Assembly: GCA_947628105.1 (NCBI GenBank)
Contig: CANQYN010000016.1
Location: forward strand, 1-16,072
Source of the DNA: an uncultured Bacilli bacterium
Lineage (GTDB): Bacteria > Bacillota_I > Bacilli_A > RF39 > UBA660
DNA: 16,072 bases
Direction of reading: 5' to 3'
The first letter of the stretch is position 1. Every line of letters starts with the position of its first letter. The notes below the pieces were generated by a model. That model was given only the letters and a program-made list of their open reading frames with translations, searched no databases and was not told the DNA's origin. Positions 6,577-12,996 of the stretch are shown here, in pieces. A program made the translations under genes and the position numbers.

Positions 6577-6844
6577 AAAGTAAAAAAACATATAAAAGAA
6601 GAATTATATATTATAATTATTGTCGCTGATTTTTAAACTTAAAAGTGGCTGTTGGGAATAATCCTTGTAAAGTAAACAAAAAATATAATAGATAAGTAAG
6701 GAGAAAAATATTAAAAATTTAATGTAGCTGTTGAATTTACTATCGATAGCTACTAAATAAAAAAGGAACTTGCAAAAAAAATATTTTTATATTATGATAA
6801 GTTTATCTTAAATATTTCATTATATTCTTTTCTTTTTTTATTTT
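6577..6844. other. AT-rich intergenic stretch, no gene found
   Basis: There is no open frame with a ribosome binding site. An AAGGAG at about 6700 is not followed by a usable start. GTAGCT near 6724 and AGCTAC near 6748 form a 6-bp inverted repeat with a long loop. No clear terminator for the preceding gene and no clear tRNA promoter could be identified. Confidence 0.4.
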
Positions 6845-6921
6845 GTTCACATAGCTCAGTAGGATAGAGCGTCACCCTCCGAAGGTGAAGGTCGGCAGTT
6901 CGATTCTGCCTGTGAACACCA
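6845..6921 (+). tRNA. tRNA-Arg, anticodon CCG
   Basis: Acceptor GTTCACA pairs with TGTGAAC, followed by discriminator A and encoded CCA. The D arm TAGCTCAGTAGGATAGAGC is identical to that of the tRNA-Arg at 1400. Anticodon stem TCACC/GGTGA encloses loop CTCCGAA, giving anticodon CCG (reads CGG). The T arm is GGCAG-TTCGATT-CTGCC. Confidence 0.95.
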
Positions 6922-6968
6922 GAGAAAATTTTGTCAAAACTTTTATAAGGAAGACTTCATATATAAAG

Positions 6969-6998
6969 GTATCAATTGTAAAAAATTGGTACTTTTTT
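6969..6998 (+). terminator. Intrinsic terminator downstream of tRNA-Arg(CCG)
   Basis: A 9-bp stem GTATCAATT (6969-6977) / AATTGGTAC (6984-6992), with one G-T pair and a 6-base loop, is followed by six T's. Confidence 0.8.
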
Positions 6999-7101
6999 GA
7001 TAGTCAATTTTAAAGAAAAAGTAGCTTTCAATAAAAAAATATGATAAAAATCAAAATTTTGTAAAGAAAATGTATTATGATGACTTTGTATATTAGTGTT
7101 G

Positions 7102-7130
7102 TTTACTTATATACAAAAAATAGATATAAT
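7102..7130 (+). promoter_or_regulatory. Promoter of the 7150 gene
   Basis: TTTACT (7102-7107), 17 bases, TATAAT (7125-7130). The predicted start near 7137 falls on the ribosome binding site AGGAGA, so the leader would be only about 13 bases long. Confidence 0.5.
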
Positions 7131-7149
7131 CACTTTAGGAGATAAGTAT

Positions 7150-7899
7150 ATGAAGAAAAAAATAATTTTAATTATCAGTTTTATTTTATTAATTTTATAT
7201 TTTGGTTATAAAGGGTTTAATTTATACTATTACAATATAAATCAAATTACTACTCAAGACTTTGAAACATTTGTAGAACAATTTAATATTAGTGATACAA
7301 TAAATCTTAAACATAAAGATATTGAAAGTAATGATTATTTTCAATACAAAAACATAAAAATAAGAAATGATTTTAAAGACTTTGAACAATTAGAGTTAAA
7401 TACTAATGTAGATAATTCTTCTCCCAAATTAGTTTTAAAAGATAAAACAAATAATACATCAAAAGCATTTTGGATGGGAATAGCTGATACTTATGTATAT
7501 TTAGCGAAGGCAGACAAAACTTTATATGGTACGAATGATAATAGAATAACAAATACAAATTTAACAAGTATTTTAGAGAAAAATAATATTCATAATGATA
7601 TAGAACTATTAAATTATCTTTCAAATCAAAAATATGTTAAAAATAATATTTTTACTAGTGTTAAAAAAATGAAAGAAAATTATACTATTCAGTTTATGAT
7701 GTCGGTTATGATGCCAACAATGAATAGTATAACTTTAATTAATGGGGATTATGAAGGTTATATATTTAATTTAAAAGATAATATGAAAGAGGTTTCCATA
7801 TTAAAGAATAATAAAAGATATACCTTTATGTTTATAAGCGATACAACTTTAACCAAGGAATATTTGACTGATATTTTAAGTACTATTGTTATCGGGTAA
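7150..7899 (+). CDS. Membrane-anchored extracytoplasmic protein of unknown function
   Basis: 249 residues from the ATG at 7150, chosen because AGGAGA (7137-7142) is correctly spaced; upstream in-frame codons precede the promoter. A KKK start and hydrophobic helix (about 5-22) form an uncleaved signal anchor, since there is no lipobox Cys and no clear cleavage site. The remainder is hydrophilic and very Asn/Lys/Thr-rich, with mixed strand and helix and a Met-rich stretch (QFMMSVMMPTMNS), and should lie outside the cell. The low-complexity AT-biased codon use and unknown neighbours suggest an accessory gene. No family recognised. Confidence 0.65.
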   Translation: MKKKIILIISFILLILYFGYKGFNLYYYNINQITTQDFETFVEQFNISDTINLKHKDIESNDYFQYKNIKIRNDFKDFEQLELNTNVDNSSPKLVLKDKTNNTSKAFWMGIADTYVYLAKADKTLYGTNDNRITNTNLTSILEKNNIHNDIELLNYLSNQKYVKNNIFTSVKKMKENYTIQFMMSVMMPTMNSITLINGDYEGYIFNLKDNMKEVSILKNNKRYTFMFISDTTLTKEYLTDILSTIVIG

Positions 7900-7978
7900 T
7901 ATAAAAATAATTATAAGATACAATTGATATGAATAAATTTATGAAAACAGTAAAAAAAATAAAGTGATAAAATATCAA

Positions 7979-8006
7979 AAAAAAAGATATGTACTATCTT
8001 TTTTCT
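7979..8006. terminator. Bidirectional terminator between convergent genes
   Basis: AAAAAGATA (7981-7989) pairs with TATCTTTTT (7995-8003) around a 5-base loop, with A's before and T's after. It overlaps the stop (7994-7996) of the minus gene and follows the plus gene at 7899. Confidence 0.75.
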
Positions 8007-8776
8007 TTTTTTAAACATTTTTCTAAAGTAGGGGATCCTATCTTTTTTATTTCTGCTAATAATTTTTCTTCATTCATTCCTTTGATATCTGCCCCATTTT
8101 TATCGATAAAAGTTAAAAATTGGTTGACCGCTTTTTTTAAATTATCTTCATATAGGTAACAAGAAATATCTCGATACATTCCGTTAATACTAATATTTAT
8201 TTCTTGTATTTCTTCTGTATCATATTCCCATGGTTTTACATTTTTATCATAGTAGTGGTCTGTTAGAATAATAAGAGAATGTTTTTGGCGAAGAATGTTA
8301 TTGGCAATTTCGCCAAAAGAAGAACCTACATAGTTTTTCTTTTCATCGATATTATCTAAAATCTTTTTTTCTCCGATGACCCAAATATTTCCTGAAACTT
8401 TTTTATCTTCTTTATTATAGTTAGTTTCAAAGGTAGCTAAATCTGTCGCATGAAATTTTTTAAATGAAAAATTTTCTTGATTTTGATTTGCTAATTTCAA
8501 TAATATTCTTAAGGCCATTTGATAATCACTTACATAATATTGAGCGTATTGAAACTCGGTATCTAACTTTCTATTATAATTAGTTAAAAAATATAAAAAG
8601 GTATCAAGTGGAACTAGTTTTTCTCTAATTTCTTTCGCAATTTTTTTTCTTCCTATTATTGTGTTTTGATATTTTTCTTGCAAATTTAAAATTTCTTGAT
8701 AGCATTCCGCATATTTTAAAATATCATCCTTTGTTATATCATTATTATTTTTAATATGATCAATAAAACTTCCCAT
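7994..8776 (-). CDS. Cytoplasmic protein of unknown function, 260 aa
   Basis: 260 residues, no signal peptide or membrane helix. The N-terminal ~120 residues are helical and charged. A central region with short hydrophobic strands follows (GNIWVIGE, HSLIILTDHYYD, INISINGMYRDISCYLY), and then a helical Lys-rich C-terminus (EEKLLAEIKKIG...). I recognise no family. The ribosome binding site GGGAGG is well placed on the minus strand, and an extended -10 (TGA plus TAAAAT, complementary to 8796-8804) with a weak -35 precedes it. It is divergent from the deacetylase gene across a 150-base region holding an imperfect hairpin. Confidence 0.6.
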   Translation of the reverse strand: MGSFIDHIKNNNDITKDDILKYAECYQEILNLQEKYQNTIIGRKKIAKEIREKLVPLDTFLYFLTNYNRKLDTEFQYAQYYVSDYQMALRILLKLANQNQENFSFKKFHATDLATFETNYNKEDKKVSGNIWVIGEKKILDNIDEKKNYVGSSFGEIANNILRQKHSLIILTDHYYDKNVKPWEYDTEEIQEINISINGMYRDISCYLYEDNLKKAVNQFLTFIDKNGADIKGMNEEKLLAEIKKIGSPTLEKCLKKEKR

Positions 8777-8840
8777 AAAAACCTCCCTATGTCATATTTT
8801 ATCATAAAAAACTTTGTTTTTAAAAGAAAGAATGTAAAAA

Positions 8841-8887
8841 ATGTCATTTTTCTATGATCGTCTACTATCATTTATAAAAACTGACAT
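8841..8887. repeat. Imperfect inverted repeat between divergent genes
   Basis: ATGTCA (8841-8846) pairs with TGACAT (8882-8887). The arms continue inward through TTTTT/AAAAA (one bulged C) and TGAT/ATCA around a short centre. It lies upstream of both the 8776 (minus) and 8927 (plus) genes and could be a regulator site. It lacks the T run of a terminator. Confidence 0.4.
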
Positions 8888-8926
8888 GAAAAATAAAAAT
8901 TATAATATTCTTTAATAGGTGATTAT

Positions 8927-9985
8927 ATGAAACAAAAACGAATCCTTCTTTTCTTTTCCCTTTTCTTTTGTGTATTGTTAATTATGATAGGGAAAATAAA
9001 AATGATATATTCTCATCGACAAGATTTTCCTTCTCTTATCTTGAAACATCCTGATATTATTATTTTAAAAAAAGGAGAACAATATCAAGAACCTGGTTTT
9101 GTTGCGACAGATCAAAAAATAGGGGATTTAACTACAAAAGTAAAAAGTAGTGGTTCAGTAAATGAAAATAAAACTGGTACTTATAAAATTGTTTATGAAG
9201 TAGAAAATCAATTTCATCATAAGACAACAGCTACTCGTTATGTAAAAGTAGAACAAGAAGAAAAATATACTTATAAAAAAGAATATGATAAAATTGATAA
9301 TCAAAAAAAGGGATGGTGGAGTGGAAATGAAAAAAATCATACGATACCACTGGGTGGAGAAAAAGCAGAAGTTTTAAAGAAATATGATGCCTATTTTAGA
9401 GGACAAAACAAAAAGATAATTTATTTAACTTTTGATGAGGGTAGTGATGATACTTACTTAGAAGAAATTGTAAATGTATTAGATAATAATAAAGTAAAAG
9501 CAACGTTCTTTTTATGTCGAAAATATATTTTAAATCACAAAAAGTTAATTAATCATTTAATTCAAAAAGGACATTCAATAGGAAATCATACTGCTAATCA
9601 TAAGAAGATGCCTTTGTTGGCTAATTCTTTCAATTTTCAAGAGTATATAAAAGAAATTAAACGAACGGAAGATGCTTTTTATCAAGTAACAGGAAAACAG
9701 ATGGAAAAAATTTATCGAGAACCTGCTGGGGAATGGAGTTTTCGCAGTTTACAAATTATGAAAGATTTAGGATATAGAACTTATTTTTGGAGTGCTTCTT
9801 ATATGGATTTTCAAAATGATGTTTCCAAAGAATATGCTTTACAAGAAATGTTAAAATTATATCATAATGGAGCTATTTATTTGTTACATCCTAAAAATAA
9901 AGGGAATTATGAAGCGTTAGATGATTTTATTAAAATAATGAAACAAAAAGGATATCATTTTGATTTAGTAAAAAATATTTCGTAA
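8927..9985 (+). CDS. PdaA-like polysaccharide (peptidoglycan) deacetylase with N-terminal Ig-like domain
   Basis: 352 residues. An uncleaved hydrophobic helix (about 6-26) anchors it. Residues 41-108 form a DUF5011/HYR-type Ig-like domain (KKGEQYQEPGFVATD...GTYKIVYEV). The NodB deacetylase domain follows. The linker WWSGNEKNHTIP...LLKKYDAYF-like region and motifs match PdaA, which removes the N-acetyl group of muramic acid for delta-lactam formation in spore cortex. Motif 1 is LTFDEGSDD (catalytic base D170; the second metal Asp is Glu171, Asn in PdaA). Motif 2 is HTANH (H221, H225), motif 3 is REPAGEW (R264), and motif 5 is YLLHPKNKGNYEALDD (H321). The ribosome binding site is AGGTGAT. The Ig domain is not part of B. 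subtilis PdaA and may position the enzyme in the wall. A terminator follows, so it is probably monocistronic. Confidence 0.85.
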   Translation: MKQKRILLFFSLFFCVLLIMIGKIKMIYSHRQDFPSLILKHPDIIILKKGEQYQEPGFVATDQKIGDLTTKVKSSGSVNENKTGTYKIVYEVENQFHHKTTATRYVKVEQEEKYTYKKEYDKIDNQKKGWWSGNEKNHTIPLGGEKAEVLKKYDAYFRGQNKKIIYLTFDEGSDDTYLEEIVNVLDNNKVKATFFLCRKYILNHKKLINHLIQKGHSIGNHTANHKKMPLLANSFNFQEYIKEIKRTEDAFYQVTGKQMEKIYREPAGEWSFRSLQIMKDLGYRTYFWSASYMDFQNDVSKEYALQEMLKLYHNGAIYLLHPKNKGNYEALDDFIKIMKQKGYHFDLVKNIS

Positions 9986-9992
9986 CAGTTGA

Positions 9993-10020
9993 TAAAAAAC
10001 CGATTAAAATCGGTTTTTTA
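9993..10020 (+). terminator. Intrinsic terminator after the deacetylase gene
   Basis: AAAAAACCGAT pairs with ATCGGTTTTTT around a 4-base loop (10005-10008), ending in T's at 10014-10019. It separates the deacetylase from the operon downstream. Confidence 0.85.
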
Positions 10021-10022
10021 AT

Positions 10023-10051
10023 TTGCATTTTCTTAAAGAATATGATAGAAT
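10023..10051 (+). promoter_or_regulatory. Promoter of the dlt-like operon
   Basis: TTGCAT (10023-10028), 17 bases, TAGAAT (10046-10051), with an extended TGA at 10043-10045. Start near 10058 gives a 17-base leader. No other promoter or terminator is evident before the last gene, so the five genes are read as one unit. Confidence 0.7.
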
Positions 10052-10074
10052 AAAAAAGGAATTAAGAAAGTTAG

Positions 10075-11613
10075 ATGGTAGTAGTGTATAATGTAGTGGA
10101 TTATTTAGAAAAAACAAGTAAAAAATATAAACATAAAATTGCCGTTATCGAAGAAGAAAAAACAATTACTTACGAAAAATTAAATCAAAATAGTAAAATT
10201 GTTGGTTCTTTTATTGGAAATCATTATTTTAATGAACCGATTATCATTTTTATGGAAAAGGGAATCGATGCTTTAATTTCTTTTTGGGGAACTATTTACG
10301 CTGGTTGTTTTTATACATTAGTAAATCCTGAATTACCAGAACAACGTATTTTGCAGATAAAAGAAAAAATTCATTCTCCTATGGTAATTACGAATGGAGA
10401 ATATTATGAAAAGGCTTTGTCTTTTTTTCCGGATTTGAAAGTGAAAAAAATAGAAGAATTAACAACTGGGAAAGTTCATCCTAGTATTTTAAAAAAAAGT
10501 TATCAAAATCATATTGATACCGATCCTTTATATGTTAATTTTACTTCAGGTTCTACGGGAGAGCCCAAGGGCGTCGTTATTTCTCATCGATCAGTAATTG
10601 ATTTTATCGATATTTTCACGAAATTATTTTCTTTTCAATCTTCTGATATTATCGCTAATCAAGCACCATTTGACTTTGACGTTTCAGTAAAAGATATTTT
10701 TTCCTCTTTTAAAGTGGGAGCCACATTAGTAATTGTTCCCAAAAAATATTTTTCTAATCCTGCTTATTTATTGGATTATATTTGTAAAAATAATGTAACG
10801 ACATTAACTTGGGCTGTTTCTGCCCTCTGTTTAATTACTACTTTTCATGGTCTTGAGTATAAGGTGCCTACTACAGTCACAAAAGTGTTATTTAGTGGAG
10901 AAGTAATGCCTATAAATCATTTAAGGCAGTGGATGGAAAAACTTCCTCAAGCGAATTTTGTCAATTTATATGGGCCGACTGAAATAACTTGTAATTGTCT
11001 TTATCATATCGTAGATCGCAGTAAAGTATATGAAAAAATTCCTATTGGAAAACCATTTCCAAATGAACGAGTAATTTTACTAGATGAAAAAAATCAAAAA
11101 ATTAAAAAACCAAATAAAATAGGGGAAATTTGTGTCGGGGGAACTAGTTTAGGATTGGGTTATTACCATAATTGGAAACAAACGAATAACCATTTCGTTC
11201 AAAATCCAATCAATGACTATTATCAAGAATTCCTTTATCGAACAGGAGATTTAGGTTATTATGATGAAGAAGGTAATATTCTTTTCCATGGGAGAAAAGA
11301 TTTTCAAATCAAATATTTAGGACACCGAATCGAATTAGAAGAAATTGAAAAAGCGATGATGGATATTCCAAAAGTCATTCGCAGTTGTTGTGTATTTGAT
11401 GAAGAAAAATCTAAATTATATGGTTTTTATATCGGTGATATTTTGAAAAAGGATCTTCATTTAAAGTTAAAAGAAATATTACCCGTATATATGATACCAA
11501 CAAAATTGATACAGATGGATTCTTTTCCGATGACGAAAAATGGAAAAATAGATCGAAAAGAGTTACAAAAGAGAAGTAAAGGAGTAGGCAAATGTTACAG
11601 TATGAACACATAA
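10075..11613 (+). CDS. DltA-like amino-acid adenylating enzyme (carrier-protein ligase)
   Basis: 512 residues, the size of a stand-alone adenylation enzyme such as DltA. Core motifs are intact: phosphate loop TSGSTGEPKG (157-166), FDFDVSVKD with D202 (binds the substrate amino group in this family), YGPTE (299-303), YRTGD (388-392), GRKDFQIKYLGHRIE hinge region (406-420) and catalytic K491 in NGKIDRK. It activates an amino acid as its AMP ester and loads it on a carrier protein, here presumably the ACP at 12766. In DltA the residue before GEV is a cysteine that selects D-alanine (C269 in B. cereus); here it is S274, so the substrate is probably not, or not only, D-Ala. The ATG at 10075 has a weak ribosome binding site (AAGAAAG). 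The end overlaps the next gene by 22 bases, which suggests translational coupling. Confidence 0.85.
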   Translation: MVVVYNVVDYLEKTSKKYKHKIAVIEEEKTITYEKLNQNSKIVGSFIGNHYFNEPIIIFMEKGIDALISFWGTIYAGCFYTLVNPELPEQRILQIKEKIHSPMVITNGEYYEKALSFFPDLKVKKIEELTTGKVHPSILKKSYQNHIDTDPLYVNFTSGSTGEPKGVVISHRSVIDFIDIFTKLFSFQSSDIIANQAPFDFDVSVKDIFSSFKVGATLVIVPKKYFSNPAYLLDYICKNNVTTLTWAVSALCLITTFHGLEYKVPTTVTKVLFSGEVMPINHLRQWMEKLPQANFVNLYGPTEITCNCLYHIVDRSKVYEKIPIGKPFPNERVILLDEKNQKIKKPNKIGEICVGGTSLGLGYYHNWKQTNNHFVQNPINDYYQEFLYRTGDLGYYDEEGNILFHGRKDFQIKYLGHRIELEEIEKAMMDIPKVIRSCCVFDEEKSKLYGFYIGDILKKDLHLKLKEILPVYMIPTKLIQMDSFPMTKNGKIDRKELQKRSKGVGKCYSMNT

Positions 11614-12764
11614 TAAAAAAATATGGAACTCCCAGTTATGTTTTTGATATCGATACACTATTGGAAAGAGTCGCTTATTTAAGAGAAAAGTTTTCTTTGA
11701 AGTATGATTTAGTTTATGCCGTTAAAGCGAATTCTTTTATTGCAAAAAAACTAGAAAATGTAGTAGATCGTTATGAAATATGTAGTCCAGGGGAATTTGA
11801 AATTTGTGATAAATTAAAAATTAATCATAAAAAAATGGTCATATCAGGAGTATATAAAGATCTTAAAACATTAGAAAAGATGATTAAAAATAATGATGAT
11901 ATTTTAAAATATACAGTAGAATCCAGGCAACAATTTGATTTATTTGATCGGCTTTCTCGAAAATATCAAAAGCCACTTCATCTTCTTCTTCGTCTTACTA
12001 GTGGAAATCAATTTGGAATGGCCGAAGAAGAAATTCAAGAAATTATTCAATACCAAAAAAATCACTATTTACAAATTGATGGATTAGAATATTTTTCAGG
12101 AACTCAAAAACATTCAATCAAAAGAATTCAAAAAGAAATTGATTATATGAAAGAATTTATTCAAAAAATAAAACAAGAATATCATTTTGAGATAAAAGAA
12201 ATTGAATATGGTCCGGGGCTTCCTGTGTTTTATTATCAAGGAGAAGAATTTGATGAAGATCAATTTTTAGAAGAAGTAAAACAGATTTTAGATCAAATTT
12301 CGAATGTTAAAGTATCGATTGAATTAGGAAGAAGCATTGCCGCATCTTGTGGATCTTATCTGACCAAAGTAGTCGATATGAAAACGAATCGATATGGGAA
12401 TTATGTTATCTTAGATGGAGGAATTCATCATTTAGTGTATTATGGACAAACAATGGCTATGAAAGTTCCTCATTTTGATGTTTATCCTCAGTTAGAAAGA
12501 GAAAAAAATACATATCATTTATGCGGTTCGTTGTGTACAGTAAATGATATTTTAGTCAAAAATATAAGCGTTCGTACTTTAAAAAAAGGAGATGTTTTTG
12601 TCTTTCATAAAGTAGGGGCTTATTCTAGTACAGAAGGAATTTCCTTATTTTTAAGTCGAGATTTACCAAAAGTAATTCTTTGTGAACAAGGAAATGATAT
12701 TTTAGTAAGAAAATCAGAAAAAACAAGTAAATTAAATTTTCCAAGCAGTAAAGGAGTGAAGTAA
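11592..12764 (+). CDS. Fold-type III PLP-dependent decarboxylase-like enzyme (BtrK/LysA family)
   Basis: 390 residues with the alanine-racemase-like barrel plus C-terminal beta domain of LysA, ornithine decarboxylase and BtrK. PLP lysine is K45 in YAVKAN. YGPG (206-209) and ELGRS (244-248) bind the phosphate. C315 and D319 in CGSLCTVND come from the cross-subunit active-site loop, and GAY is at 342-344. Two departures from LysA stand out: the HIGSQ-type motif is FSGTQ (168-172), so the PLP-stacking His is replaced; and the Glu after the catalytic Cys, which contacts the distal substrate group, is Thr316. The FSGTQ form recalls the BtrK-like subgroup. BtrK decarboxylates a glutamyl group bound to a carrier protein, and this gene sits between an adenylating enzyme and an ACP, which favours that role over lysine synthesis. 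The ribosome binding site AAAGGAG lies inside the upstream gene. Confidence 0.8.
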   Translation: MLQYEHIIKKYGTPSYVFDIDTLLERVAYLREKFSLKYDLVYAVKANSFIAKKLENVVDRYEICSPGEFEICDKLKINHKKMVISGVYKDLKTLEKMIKNNDDILKYTVESRQQFDLFDRLSRKYQKPLHLLLRLTSGNQFGMAEEEIQEIIQYQKNHYLQIDGLEYFSGTQKHSIKRIQKEIDYMKEFIQKIKQEYHFEIKEIEYGPGLPVFYYQGEEFDEDQFLEEVKQILDQISNVKVSIELGRSIAASCGSYLTKVVDMKTNRYGNYVILDGGIHHLVYYGQTMAMKVPHFDVYPQLEREKNTYHLCGSLCTVNDILVKNISVRTLKKGDVFVFHKVGAYSSTEGISLFLSRDLPKVILCEQGNDILVRKSEKTSKLNFPSSKGVK

Positions 12765-12765
12765 A

Positions 12766-12996
12766 ATGGAAAAATTAATCGATATTTTAGAAGAATTACA
12801 ACCAGAAGTAGATTTTCAGGAAGTAGATAATTTAGTCGATGGGAGATATCTAGATTCTTTGACGATTTTGTCATTAATTAGCGAAATAGAAGATGAATTT
12901 GATGTTCAAGTACCAACCGTTGAAATAATACCAGATAATTTTAATTCTGCCCAAAAAATATGGGAATTAATTGAAAGGTTACAAGAGGAAAATTAA
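12766..12996 (+). CDS. Acyl carrier protein (DltC-like)
   Basis: 76 acidic residues, typical of DltC and ACPs. The phosphopantetheine site is S31 in GRYLDSLTIL. The helix after it (LSLISEIEDEF) and the VPTVEIIPDNFNSAQKIWELI region match helices II-IV. It should carry the aminoacyl group from the adenylating enzyme to the membrane acyltransferase, after conversion to the holo form by a transferase such as the AcpS at 15524. It starts 1 base after the decarboxylase stop, and its stop overlaps the next start (TAATG). The ribosome binding site is AAAGGAG in the end of the upstream gene. Confidence 0.88.
   Translation: MEKLIDILEELQPEVDFQEVDNLVDGRYLDSLTILSLISEIEDEFDVQVPTVEIIPDNFNSAQKIWELIERLQEEN

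Noticed and set aside
4383..6921. Integrated element flanked by tRNA att sites
   Set aside because: No copy of a tRNA 3' end, no integrase, no direct repeats found.
9155..9340. Minus-strand open frame within the deacetylase gene
   Set aside because: Phe/Ile-rich antisense shadow of a Lys/Asn-rich coding region with no ribosome binding site.
11592..12764. Plain lysA (diaminopimelate decarboxylase)
   Set aside because: Key LysA residues are replaced, and the gene is sandwiched between a carrier-protein ligase and a carrier protein. Not excluded, but less likely.
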